Shown: in pieces, positions 1-7,412 of the stretch
Numbering within the stretch: position 1 is the stretch's first letter
Layout: each line of letters opens with the position of its first letter
NCBI RefSeq assembly: GCF_023229105.1
Contig: NZ_JALNZY010000027.1
Coordinates: 1-24,317 of the forward strand
Source: Sulfurimonas sp.
GTDB lineage: Bacteria; Campylobacterota; Campylobacteria; Campylobacterales; Sulfurimonadaceae
Direction of reading: 5' to 3'
DNA: 24,317 nucleotides
Program-made: the position numbers and the translations under genes
Notes under the pieces: generated by a model
Told to the model about the DNA's origin: nothing
The model's database searches: none
The model's input: the letters and a program-made list of their open reading frames with translations, nothing else

Positions 1-287
1 TTCTCGCCTTTTGCTAGGAGTCCCAAAGAGATGTTGTCTATAACATTTTTCCATGGCAAAAGCCTCGCCTCTTGAAAAGCAAATGCGCTGCTTGAAAATG
101 TGTTTATAACACTTCCCTCTTGAACATCTAGCAAATCAGCACATAGATGCAGGAGTGTTGTTTTTCCGCCGCCGCTTGGACCCACTATGGAGAGAACTTC
201 GCCTTTGCCTAGCGTAAAGTTTATATCTCTTAGAATTTCTGTAAAACCAAAATGATGATTTAGTTTTTTAACTTCTAATCTCTCCAT
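1..287 (-). CDS. ABC transporter ATPase, TauB/SsuB/NrtD type (partial, runs off left edge)
   Basis: This is the N-terminal part (about 95 residues) of the nucleotide-binding subunit of a NitT/TauT-type importer. It begins MERLEVKKLNHHFG, with Walker A GPSGGGKTT at about residues 36-44 and a Q-loop FQEARLLPW near residues 73-81, which is the wording typical of TauB/SsuB/NrtD ATPases. The signature motif, Walker B and H-loop lie beyond the window. The ATG at 287 overlaps the end of the permease gene by 13 bases, so the two are translationally coupled. It is the last visible gene of the minus-strand import cluster. The family is clear; the substrate is not. Confidence 0.9.
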   Translation of the reverse strand, partial: MERLEVKKLNHHFGFTEILRDINFTLGKGEVLSIVGPSGGGKTTLLHLCADLLDVQEGSVINTFSSSAFAFQEARLLPWKNVIDNISLGLLAKGE

Positions 288-1057
288 AGCTCAACCTCTC
301 TTTTTATCGGCTCTAAGATTATGTACTCAATAAACATAAGCGAAGCTACCATAGTTACGACTATAGCAAGAGCCGTAGGAGTGTCTAGTTGACTTCTAGC
401 AACCGCAAGTGAAGCTCCGATGCCATCACTTGTCGCTAAAAGTTCCGCCATTATTACTATCTTCCATGCCATGCCAAGACCGCTGACCCATGCGGGAAAA
501 ACATAGGAGAAGATGTGTGGAAAATAGACATCAAAAAAGCGCATATACCATGGGAGGTTGAAACTCTCTGCCATCTCTTTTAAGTCGCCATCTAGCGTTC
601 TTGTTCCTTGAAGTGCACCGACAAAAATGATAGGAAAGGAGGCGACAATTACCGTAAATATAACAGTTTCATCGCCCATGCCAAACCATATCATCGCAAG
701 AACAATCCAAGCAATCGGAGGCATCCCGACAAGTATAGTTACAATAGGGCGGCTCATCATGGAGGCTGTTGCAAAAAAACCGGCTAAAAGTCCAAGAGCA
801 GTTCCAAAAAGAAGTGAAATGCTAAAACCAAAAGAAGCCCGATAAAGTGTGGTATTTATCTCTCTTAGCACGCTATCATCATGAAGCATTATGTTTAGCG
901 TTTTAAAGGTCTGTAGCGGAGAGGGAAGAACTAAATTGCCATAAACTTGATTGCCCACATCCCAAAGAGCAACGAAGAGGAGGATAGAAGCTATCGCGCC
1001 CCAGCCACTCCAAAGAAATGCAGGAAAATCTTTTAAAATCTTAAGTGCAAATTTCAT
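275..1057 (-). CDS. ABC transporter permease, TauC/SsuC type
   Basis: This is a 260-residue inner-membrane permease of the binding-protein-dependent transport family (BPD_transp_1). About six hydrophobic segments are visible. The cytoplasmic EAA-like loop is at roughly residues 162-200 (EMAESFNLPWYMRFF..., then GLGMAWKIVIMAEL), matching TauC/SsuC/NrtB permeases. The ATG lies 3 bases after the stop of the binding-protein gene, and the 3' end overlaps the ATPase start by 13 bases, so the three genes form one transcription unit. Length is normal for the family. These permeases carry nitrate, sulfonates, taurine, thiamine precursors and other small solutes; the Fur boxes upstream argue for a metal-related cargo here, which is inference. 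Confidence 0.9.
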   Translation of the reverse strand: MKFALKILKDFPAFLWSGWGAIASILLFVALWDVGNQVYGNLVLPSPLQTFKTLNIMLHDDSVLREINTTLYRASFGFSISLLFGTALGLLAGFFATASMMSRPIVTILVGMPPIAWIVLAMIWFGMGDETVIFTVIVASFPIIFVGALQGTRTLDGDLKEMAESFNLPWYMRFFDVYFPHIFSYVFPAWVSGLGMAWKIVIMAELLATSDGIGASLAVARSQLDTPTALAIVVTMVASLMFIEYIILEPIKREVELWRD

Positions 1058-1060
1058 ATA

Positions 1061-2044
1061 TTAAAATTTATAATAAAAATTATCATCTGGGAGCTTGCCG
1101 CCGATGCTTTTTGGATCTTCTTCTTTTAAGATATTAAAGAAAAATTCCAACTCTTTTTTTGCTTCAGTAGCCGTTACGCTTTTGAGCCTTACATGTGCGA
1201 TGGAGTCGCTTATGGCATCCTCATTTAACATATCAATCGTTTTTGCAACAAGTTTGCCCGCTTCTTTAGGGTTTGTTTTATACCACTCTAGCGATTTTGC
1301 ATACTCTTCTTGAAACCTTTTTATTAAATGCGCATCCTTTATATGCCCCATAACTGCAATACCGGCTTGAGGAATATCTCCAGAGTTGTCAAAAACTTCT
1401 CCCCACTCCTTTTGCAAATCAACACTTCGGTATAACTCAGGAGCAACTATGCTAATAGGAAAAGATTTTGTTTTGCGAAGCGCCATAGAGATTGCCGGTT
1501 CAGCTAAAAGCGAGTGATCTATTCTTCTCATGATAAGCATCTGCATAGCATCTATCGGGTTTGCAACATAGACGAGTTCAAAATCTTTTTGTGGGTCTAG
1601 CCCCTCTTTTTTAAGAAGTTGTTTAAAGACAATATCCGGCATGTCGGCACGAAATGGAATAGCAATTTTTTTGCCTTTAAAATCTTTGAGAGATTTAAGT
1701 GAATCATCACGGCTAATCATACCAAGAATCCCCCAAACAGATACATTAAGAAGCTTTATGTCAACGCCTTTGTTGTTTAAAATCGCCGCAGTATTTGTAG
1801 GGATAGCCACAAAATCGACATTGCCTCTAATCGTCATGGCACGAAGTTCATCGGGATTTTTCCAAAGCTTAAACTCTATCTTGTCTGCTACATCGCTTAG
1901 TGCATTTGTCTCAATCATGTGTAAGATAGGATGCGAAACAGATGCAAAAGGACCAGATACAACCAGCTTTTGTAGTTTCTCAGTACCATAAAGAGCCGTT
2001 GCAACAAGCGTTAACGATAAAAAAGTGGATATAAAAAGTTTCAT
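1061..2044 (-). CDS. Periplasmic substrate-binding protein, NrtA/SsuA/TauA-like
   Basis: The protein is about 327 residues with a Sec signal peptide (MKLFISTFLSLTLVATALYG) and no lipobox cysteine, so it is probably soluble in the periplasm. The mature part has the two-lobe NMT1/NrtA pattern, including KDFKGKKIAIPFRADMPD in the first lobe and many gaps from canonical taurine or sulfonate binders. I prefer the ATG at 2044: AAGG lies six bases upstream of it, while the ATG at 2050 abuts the Shine-Dalgarno. A Fur-like box (2080-2098) and a Crp/Fnr-like site (2100-2113) lie just upstream, so this gene probably has its own promoter inside the cluster. The ligand cannot be read from sequence. Confidence 0.85.
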   Translation of the reverse strand: MKLFISTFLSLTLVATALYGTEKLQKLVVSGPFASVSHPILHMIETNALSDVADKIEFKLWKNPDELRAMTIRGNVDFVAIPTNTAAILNNKGVDIKLLNVSVWGILGMISRDDSLKSLKDFKGKKIAIPFRADMPDIVFKQLLKKEGLDPQKDFELVYVANPIDAMQMLIMRRIDHSLLAEPAISMALRKTKSFPISIVAPELYRSVDLQKEWGEVFDNSGDIPQAGIAVMGHIKDAHLIKRFQEEYAKSLEWYKTNPKEAGKLVAKTIDMLNEDAISDSIAHVRLKSVTATEAKKELEFFFNILKEEDPKSIGGKLPDDNFYYKF

Positions 2045-2072
2045 CTTCATCCTTATAGGGTAAATTTATAGT

Positions 2073-2113
2073 ATTGTACAATAATGATATCAATTATCAT
2101 TGACTTTAATCAA
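2073..2113 (-). promoter_or_regulatory. Putative promoter with Fur box and Crp/Fnr-type site upstream of the binding-protein gene
   Basis: On the minus strand a -10-like TACAAT lies at 2078-2073. A Fur-like 19-mer at 2080-2098 (plus strand AATAATGATATCAATTATC) matches the 19-base consensus GATAATGATAATCATTATC at 15 positions. Next to it is TTGAC-TTTA-ATCAA at 2100-2113, one mismatch from the Fnr consensus TTGAT-N4-ATCAA. The centre of the Fnr-like site is about 41 bases from the start point implied by the -10, the normal class II activator position, and the Fur box sits where it would block polymerase. The site matches are direct observation; regulation is inference. Confidence 0.5.
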
Positions 2114-2115
2114 TT

Positions 2116-3063
2116 TTAAAAAACATATCCAATGCGCAGAATAAATCTTTTTTTCTCAAGCGGTTGGTACTCTTTTAAGTCATAATGAGCCAAAAAGGAG
2201 ATTCCTGCCCCGACGTGAATTTTAGGCTTGCCAAAAGGTAAAAATTCGATTTGCGGTGTTATGTAGCCAGTGCTTCCGCTAAAAGCTTTAAAAGGCAACA
2301 TAGAGCGAAGTTGCGCGTTCGTATCTTCTCCCATCTCCGTTTTAGTATTGTACTTAAAATTGTATTCAAGTCCAATATTTATCTGTTTTGTTATCGATTT
2401 TACGCCTGAGAAATCAAGTGCTATCTCATCCCCAAAATCATACTTATTGTTCGCTTTTGGTCTATAAGTGTACATGGCATGTGCATCGAGCTCTAAAGTC
2501 TCATCTACTATTTTTGTCACTCCTAAGCCGAGAATGTACTCAAACTCACCCGTTCCCATTTGCGTTGGCATTGGAGTATTTTCTCCATTTGCAGCTGCAG
2601 GAGCTATATCAAAAGAGCCGTTTGTAGCACCTGTTGGAAGTTTCACACCGCCATCAATCCCAAGCTCAAAACCACTCTCATTCATAGTGACAAGTACATG
2701 CCTTGCCCCTAAGATAATATCTCCCAAGCCTTTGTTGTTTATTCCAACAGCATTTGTTCCCAGAGTGGCAGTTGCTTCTATGTTTTTATAAGGAATAATT
2801 ACTCCTACTGTTGTGCTTTTGCTTAGTCCATAGTGTAATCCAACAAGCGTTATATTTGCTGTTGCATCTAAGTTTTCTCTATTTTGAACCTCACTTGAGC
2901 CATTAAACATGCTGCTTCTTTTAAAATTTATATGTTTAATCTCCATCTTAAGTTTCCCCTCGGGTAAAACCATTCCGCCGCCCTTTGAGTTTATTGCAGG
3001 GATGATATCCGCACTGATTAAGAGAGGCGTTATCAAAAGCGAAGCAAAAAGTCTAGTTTTCAT
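2116..3063 (-). CDS. Outer-membrane channel, MetA-pathway 'transporter' family
   Basis: This is a 315-residue protein with a signal peptide (MKTRLFASLLITPLLISA) and alternating amphipathic strands throughout. It ends RFILRIGYVF, the aromatic C-terminal signature of beta-barrel outer-membrane proteins. The composition and strand pattern fit the phenol-degradation MetA-like 'transporter' family (PF13557-type). The start at 3063 is chosen because a good AAGGAG precedes it and the signal peptide begins there; the longer reading frame to 3099 would put a Fur box inside the gene. It is the first gene of the minus-strand import cluster and likely lets the ABC substrate across the outer membrane. No TonB-box or plug domain is visible. 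Confidence 0.8.
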   Translation of the reverse strand: MKTRLFASLLITPLLISADIIPAINSKGGGMVLPEGKLKMEIKHINFKRSSMFNGSSEVQNRENLDATANITLVGLHYGLSKSTTVGVIIPYKNIEATATLGTNAVGINNKGLGDIILGARHVLVTMNESGFELGIDGGVKLPTGATNGSFDIAPAAANGENTPMPTQMGTGEFEYILGLGVTKIVDETLELDAHAMYTYRPKANNKYDFGDEIALDFSGVKSITKQINIGLEYNFKYNTKTEMGEDTNAQLRSMLPFKAFSGSTGYITPQIEFLPFGKPKIHVGAGISFLAHYDLKEYQPLEKKRFILRIGYVF

Positions 3064-3078
3064 TTTATTCTCCTTATT

Positions 3079-3097
3079 ATTAATGATATTCATTATC
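3079..3097. promoter_or_regulatory. Fur box (proximal)
   Basis: The plus-strand 19-mer ATTAATGATATTCATTATC matches the Fur consensus GATAATGATAATCATTATC at 16 of 19 positions. It lies 16-34 bases upstream of the outer-membrane protein start, in its leader. Of the three Fur-like sites in this cluster it is the best match. Confidence 0.7.
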
Positions 3098-3136
3098 AAT
3101 GTGGTAGTTTAGTGAAAAGTTACTTAATTAAATATA

Positions 3137-3155
3137 AATATTGATATTCATTCTC
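3137..3155. promoter_or_regulatory. Fur box (distal), between divergent ligA and import cluster
   Basis: The plus-strand 19-mer AATATTGATATTCATTCTC matches the Fur consensus at 15 of 19 positions. On the minus strand it covers a TTGAGA (3157-3152) and runs toward AT-rich -10-like sequence around 3136-3127, so it probably overlaps the core promoter of the outer-membrane protein gene. It is also only 40 bases from the ligA start on the other strand. Confidence 0.6.
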
Positions 3156-3194
3156 AAAGATACTGATTTAACAAGATTAAGATAAAATTTCATC

Positions 3195-5147
3195 ATGAAT
3201 TTAAATGAATATAAAAAAGCCGTAGAGCTTTTAAATCTCTACTCATACCACTACTATGTTCTTGATGACCCCATTACTACTGATGAGGTTTATGACAGGC
3301 TTTATCATGAAGTCTTAGAGTATGAAGAGAATAACAAAGAGGATATTTTAAAAAATTCTCCCTCGCAAAGAGTAGGAGATATAGTCTCTGATGGCTTTAT
3401 TAAGGCTTCGCATCTTAGCCGCATGTGGAGTTTAGAAGATGTTTTTGACTCTGATGGTTTGCAAAAATGGCTTATAAAGACATATAAGTTAGACTCTAAC
3501 ATCTCTTTTTATTGTGAACCAAAGTATGACGGTGCGAGCTTAAATCTTATTTACGAAAACGGGGAATTGACTCAAGGCATAACTCGTGGAGACGGAAGTG
3601 TGGGCGAGTTGATAACGCAAAATGTTAAAACTATTCGTTCAATTCCTCTTGCGGTTGAGTATAAAGAAAAAATTGAGATTCGCGGGGAAGTGGTACTCTA
3701 TAAGGATGAGTTTGAGAAGATAAATCATGAAAGATTGAAAAAAGGCGAGGCTGTATTTGCAAACCCTAGAAATGCGGCAGCGGGGAGTTTAAGACAGCTA
3801 GACTCAAGCATCACCGCTTCAAGAAATCTTGTGTTTTTGCCTTATGGTGTCGGAGAGAATACGCTTGAACATAAGCTTTTAAGCCAGAAGATGGAATATA
3901 TCTACTCTTTAGGATTTAAAAAACCGCCTCTTAGAGCTACATGTAAGAACTTTGACGAGATAGAAGCAGTGTATCAAGAGATGAATAAAAACCGTGATAG
4001 CTATGCAATGATGCTAGATGGCATGGTTATAAAAGTAAACGAGATAGCCGCACAGATAGATATGGGTTATACCGTTAAAAACCCACGTTTTTCAGTTGCA
4101 TACAAATTTCCAGCAGTTGAGAAGATAACTACCGTTAAGGAGATAATCCTTCAAGTAGGACGAACAGGTGCTGTTACTCCTGTTGCAATAGTAGAGCCGA
4201 CAAATATTGATGGCGTTATAGTTGAGCGGGCAACTCTGCATAATTTTGATGAGATTCATAGGAAAGATATCCGCTTAAACGACAAGGTAATTATCCTTAG
4301 AAGCGGTGATGTTATCCCTAAAATTATAAAAGTTTTAACACATGAGAGAGATGGAAGTGAGGTTGAGTTTGAGAGACCGACAACTTGCCCAGTATGCGGC
4401 AGTGAGCTTCTAGACGAAGGTGTGCTTTTAAAGTGTCAAAACCTTACATGTGAAGCAAGAGTTATAAACTCAATAATCTATTTTGCTTCAAAACCGTGTC
4501 TAAATATTGATGGCTTAGGCTCTAAAATAGTTGAAGCGCTTTTTGTTTCGGGCTTAGTGAAGAGTGTGCTTGATTTGTTTGACTTAACTCTTGAGAAACT
4601 CTTAACTCTTGAAGGTTTTAAAGAGAAAAAAGCACAAAATCTGCTTGATGCTTTGGAGAAAGCAAAAGGGTGTGACTATTGGCGATTTCTTAACTCTCTT
4701 GGGATAGAGCATATCGGAGAGGTTGCGTCAAAAACTATAAGTGCGCAATTTGGAAGCGGTTTTATAGATGCCACAAAAGATGAAATAGTCGCATGTGATG
4801 GCGTGGGCGAGGAGATGGCGGAGTCTCTTTTAGAGTTTATAAGGGTAAACAGAGGAACTATCCTAAAACTTCAAGATATACTAAAACCGCTTGAGCCGCT
4901 ACAAAGGCAAGAGGCAAAAGAGAACCCTTTTAAAGGCAAAAGCGTAGTTCTAACTGGAAGCATGAGCGAGTCAAGAGACGTTATAAAAGAGATGCTAGAG
5001 GCACATGGAGCAAAAGTGGTAAGTTCAGTTTCTAAAAAAACTGACTTTGTAATTTACGGCGAAGATGCGGGAAGCAAGTATGATAAAGCTATGGATTTGG
5101 GCGTAGAGTGCCTAAGCGAAGATGAAATGAGAAAAAAAATTGAGTAG
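3195..5147 (+). CDS. ligA: NAD-dependent DNA ligase
   Basis: LigA seals nicks in duplex DNA, using NAD+ to form the ligase-AMP intermediate. The 650-residue protein has every expected part: the Ia domain that binds NMN (YHYYVLDDP...DEVYDRL, residues 18-36), the adenylation motif KYDGAS with catalytic K110, the RGDG/RGE motifs, an OB fold, a C4 zinc finger (C398, C401, C414, C419), helix-hairpin-helix repeats, and a C-terminal BRCT domain (about 575-650). The length is normal. Its 3' end overlaps tlyA by 8 bases. It is transcribed away from the Fur-controlled cluster, sharing a 131-base divergent region with it. Confidence 0.98.
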   Translation: MNLNEYKKAVELLNLYSYHYYVLDDPITTDEVYDRLYHEVLEYEENNKEDILKNSPSQRVGDIVSDGFIKASHLSRMWSLEDVFDSDGLQKWLIKTYKLDSNISFYCEPKYDGASLNLIYENGELTQGITRGDGSVGELITQNVKTIRSIPLAVEYKEKIEIRGEVVLYKDEFEKINHERLKKGEAVFANPRNAAAGSLRQLDSSITASRNLVFLPYGVGENTLEHKLLSQKMEYIYSLGFKKPPLRATCKNFDEIEAVYQEMNKNRDSYAMMLDGMVIKVNEIAAQIDMGYTVKNPRFSVAYKFPAVEKITTVKEIILQVGRTGAVTPVAIVEPTNIDGVIVERATLHNFDEIHRKDIRLNDKVIILRSGDVIPKIIKVLTHERDGSEVEFERPTTCPVCGSELLDEGVLLKCQNLTCEARVINSIIYFASKPCLNIDGLGSKIVEALFVSGLVKSVLDLFDLTLEKLLTLEGFKEKKAQNLLDALEKAKGCDYWRFLNSLGIEHIGEVASKTISAQFGSGFIDATKDEIVACDGVGEEMAESLLEFIRVNRGTILKLQDILKPLEPLQRQEAKENPFKGKSVVLTGSMSESRDVIKEMLEAHGAKVVSSVSKKTDFVIYGEDAGSKYDKAMDLGVECLSEDEMRKKIE

Positions 5148-5850
5148 ATTAGATAACTATCTGGTAGAAAACGGTCTGTGTGAGAGCAGAAACAAAGCGC
5201 AAAGCATTATAAAAGAGGGGCTTGTAAGCGTAAACAACGAGCAGATAATCAAGAGTTCATTTAAGTTAAAGCAAAGTGACAAAGTAGCTGTAAAAGAGTA
5301 CAAAGAGTATGTCTCCCGCGCCGCTTTTAAACTGAGTAGCTTTTTAGATGAACTAACGCTTGATTTAAAGGACAAAACAGCGCTCGATATAGGCTCCTCA
5401 ACAGGTGGGTTTACGCAGGTTCTTTTAGAGAGTGGCGTTAGCGAAGTGACTGCCGTTGATGTAGGGCGAGAACAGTTACATGTAAGTCTGAAAAATGATA
5501 GCAGAGTTCACTCATACGAAGAGTGCGACATAAGAGAGTTTGAGAGTGACAAAGTATTTGACATAGTCGTGAGCGATGTCGCTTTTATCTCTCTGCTTCA
5601 CATCTTGGATGCCGTGGATAGACTCTCAAAAGATAAGATAATCCTGCTCTTTAAGCCACAGTTTGAGGTTGGACGAGAAGCAAAAAGAGATAAAAACGGT
5701 GTTGTAACCGATGAGAAAGCGGTAGTGCAAGCTATGGTAAAGTTTGAAGATGCATGCAGTTTAAAAGGGTGGAAGCTTATACAAAAATCTGCTTCAAAGC
5801 TAACCGGTAAAGAGGGTAATTTGGAGTATTGTTACTTTTTTGAGAAGTAA
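5140..5850 (+). CDS. tlyA: rRNA 2'-O-methyltransferase TlyA (16S/23S cytidine)
   Basis: TlyA methylates ribose 2'-OH groups of rRNA cytidines and in related bacteria affects capreomycin sensitivity. An N-terminal S4 RNA-binding domain (RLDNYLVENGLCESRNKAQ, residues 3-21) is followed by an FtsJ-type Rossmann methyltransferase. The SAM loop is DIGSSTGGFTQVLL (83-96), and K64, D146 (SDVAF) and K172 (LLFKPQFEVG) make the expected catalytic triad. The start is TTG at 5140, overlapping the last 8 bases of ligA, so translation is coupled. At 236 residues it is near the short end for the family but has all parts. Confidence 0.95.
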   Translation: MSRLDNYLVENGLCESRNKAQSIIKEGLVSVNNEQIIKSSFKLKQSDKVAVKEYKEYVSRAAFKLSSFLDELTLDLKDKTALDIGSSTGGFTQVLLESGVSEVTAVDVGREQLHVSLKNDSRVHSYEECDIREFESDKVFDIVVSDVAFISLLHILDAVDRLSKDKIILLFKPQFEVGREAKRDKNGVVTDEKAVVQAMVKFEDACSLKGWKLIQKSASKLTGKEGNLEYCYFFEK

Positions 5851-5873
5851 AACATAACAAATTGCAATACTTT

Positions 5874-5902
5874 TTGAGTCAATTTATTTAAAAAGTTATA
5901 AT
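5874..5902 (+). promoter_or_regulatory. Sigma-70 type promoter downstream of tlyA
   Basis: TTGAGT at 5874-5879, a 17-base spacer and a perfect TATAAT at 5897-5902 form one of the best housekeeping promoter matches in the window. No open reading frame of useful size follows it; the next gene starts more than 320 bases later. Confidence 0.6.
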
Positions 5903-5908
5903 GCCTAA

Positions 5909-5963
5909 AATGACTGTTAAAGGGAAAAGCGATGAAACCGTGACAAATTGTCACACTTTTTTT
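5909..5963 (+). ncRNA. Candidate small RNA between tlyA and the small membrane protein gene
   Basis: A strong promoter predicts a start near 5909. A hairpin GTGAC-AAATT-GTCAC (5940-5954) followed two bases later by seven T residues (5957-5963) predicts an end near 5963. The resulting transcript would be about 55 nt. No Rfam-type family is recognised by eye. The whole stretch 5851-6230 has no gene; this unit, the inverted repeat at 5993-6067 and the upstream signals of the gene at 6231 are all I see in it. Confidence 0.3.
5940..5963 (+). terminator. Putative Rho-independent terminator
   Basis: A short stem GTGAC/GTCAC, extendable on paper to the 15-base palindrome GTGACAAATTGTCAC, is followed by AC and a run of seven T. 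The stem is short, which keeps confidence moderate; the palindrome could instead be a protein-binding site. Confidence 0.45.
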
Positions 5964-5992
5964 AAATTATGTTAGCATAAGCCTCAATAAAA

Positions 5993-6067
5993 GGAGTAAA
6001 TTAAACCCTCGTTGCTTAAGATTACAATTCGTAATTTTTTTTACGAATTTCTGCCGAATTTAACTCC
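5993..6067. repeat. Nested inverted repeat in non-coding DNA
   Basis: Outer arms GGAGTAAATT (5993-6002) and AATTTAACTCC (6057-6067) pair with one bulged base. Inner arms AATTCGTAA (6026-6034) and TTACGAATT (6041-6049) pair perfectly around a loop of six T. Together they would make an RNA or single-stranded DNA fold of about 75 bases. No gene covers it. Confidence 0.55.
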
Positions 6068-6230
6068 GCCGTTGACAAGAAGAAAACAATAAAACTTTTA
6101 CTGAATTTATTGATGTTTAAAACTATAACTGGAATGACCCCAAATTTATAGACAGAAACATTATGTGGCTAAATTTTTATGTCATAATGCATTGATTTAA
6201 TACTTAAAAAATAAACCACGGAGATAATAA

Positions 6231-6515
6231 ATGAACAGTTTTGCAGTAGATGTCATCGGCATTGTAGGTGTTGCCATCGTTGTAGTGACCTATTTTTTAC
6301 TGCAGAGTGAAAAAATAAACTCAAAAGGCTTTTTATACTCATTTGCTAACGCCTTTGGTTCCTTACTTGTTCTGTATTCACTGTTATATAACTGGAACCT
6401 TGCCTCTTTTATCATAGAGTTTTTTTGGATTCTAATAAGCTTATATGGGCTTAAAAAATGGTACAGAAACAAAACACAAAATGCCTCTTCCTCTCCTTTT
6501 AATGATAAAATATAG
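6231..6515 (+). CDS. Small membrane protein, CBU_0592-like
   Basis: This is a 94-residue protein with three hydrophobic segments (about residues 5-25, 33-52 and 56-76). The pattern FANAFGSLLVLYSLLYNWNL followed by IIEFFWILISLYGLKKW matches the small CBU_0592-like family of unknown function, which is described mainly by this layout. GGAG at 6220-6223 stands seven bases before the ATG. It is separated from tlyA by 380 bases and is followed directly by ribF, whose coding region begins 6 or 60 bases after its stop, depending on the start used. Function is unknown. Confidence 0.75.
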   Translation: MNSFAVDVIGIVGVAIVVVTYFLLQSEKINSKGFLYSFANAFGSLLVLYSLLYNWNLASFIIEFFWILISLYGLKKWYRNKTQNASSSPFNDKI

Positions 6516-6575
6516 ACCTTTTTGATAAAATTTCGTATAAAGAAAAGAAGCTATTACAGCAAAGAGGAAAAAGAT

Positions 6576-7412
6576 TTGAAAAATAGCACATCAATAGCTA
6601 TAGGCGGGTTTGACGGGATGCACATAGGTCATCAAAAACTCTTTAGCGCACTTGATAAAAGTAGCACTATAGTGGTTATAGAAACAGGTTACGCAAATCT
6701 TACTCCAAAAAAAGAGAGAGAAAATTTTTCGCACTTTCCCATACTATATCTGGAGTTGGATAATATACGCCATTTAAGCGGGGAAGAGTTTATATCTTTC
6801 TTGAGGAATAAATTTCCAAAGCTTAAGAAAATAGTAGTAGGATATGATTTCCACTTCGGTAAAGATAGAAGATACTCTTTTTGCGACCTGAAAACTCTTT
6901 TTCTAAAAGAGGATGAAGATGGAGTTGTTGAGGTGATTGATGAGGTAACGCTTCACGGTGATTCTGTTCACTCGCACAAGATAAGAGCAAAGCTTCAAAT
7001 CGGTGATATAGAGGGTGCTAACGCTTTTTTAGGGCATAACTATACTATAAAAGGTAAAGTAGTGTCAGGGCAGGGCATTGGCAAAAAGGAGCTTGTTGCA
7101 ACTATAAATATAGAAGCAAAAGAGTTCTTGATGCCAAAAGAGGGTGTTTATGTAACGCTTACGAGAATTGATGATGAGGAACACTTTCATCCTTCGGTCT
7201 CTTTTGTAGGTCACAGAGTAACGACTGACGGCAGTTTTGCGGTTGAGAGTCATATACTTGATGGCGAAGTTTTATGCAAAGAGAGAGCTAGCATTAGTTT
7301 TGTTAGTTTTATTAGAGAAAACCAAAAGTTCGATTCTATGGCAGAGCTTAAATATGCAATAAAAAAAGATATTGCTACCGCTTCAAAGGAGCTAAAATTT
7401 CTACAATTATAA
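6576..7412 (+). CDS. ribF: Bifunctional riboflavin kinase / FAD synthetase
   Basis: RibF makes FMN from riboflavin and then FAD. The N-terminal nucleotidyltransferase part carries IGGFDGMHIGHQKLF with the HxGH motif. The flavokinase part starts at KGKVVSGQGIGKKELVATINIE, where the usual PTAN motif reads ATIN. No ATG precedes the GGFDG motif, so the start must be TTG. I chose TTG at 6576 because GAGGA (6564-6568) lies seven bases upstream; an in-frame TTG at 6522 would add 18 hydrophilic residues but has no visible ribosome-binding site. The 3' end overlaps truD if truD starts at its AUU codon. Confidence 0.93.
   Translation: MKNSTSIAIGGFDGMHIGHQKLFSALDKSSTIVVIETGYANLTPKKERENFSHFPILYLELDNIRHLSGEEFISFLRNKFPKLKKIVVGYDFHFGKDRRYSFCDLKTLFLKEDEDGVVEVIDEVTLHGDSVHSHKIRAKLQIGDIEGANAFLGHNYTIKGKVVSGQGIGKKELVATINIEAKEFLMPKEGVYVTLTRIDDEEHFHPSVSFVGHRVTTDGSFAVESHILDGEVLCKERASISFVSFIRENQKFDSMAELKYAIKKDIATASKELKFLQL
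7385..7399 (+). promoter_or_regulatory. Ribosome-binding site deciding the truD start
   Basis: AAAGGAG at 7385-7391, then five bases, then ATT at 7397-7399 in the truD frame. The site lies inside the last codons of ribF. The next candidate start, ATA at 7409, is 17 bases from the site and too far. Confidence 0.6.

Noticed and set aside
3064..3099. N-terminal extension of the outer-membrane protein frame to 3099
   Set aside because: It would put 12 polar residues before the signal peptide and cover the best Fur box; the start at 3063 has AAGGAG.
5910..5975. A 21-codon frame (MTVKGKSDETVTNCHTFFKLC) after the promoter at 5874-5902
   Set aside because: The ATG falls at the predicted transcript start, no ribosome-binding site precedes it, and the frame runs through the terminator-like hairpin.
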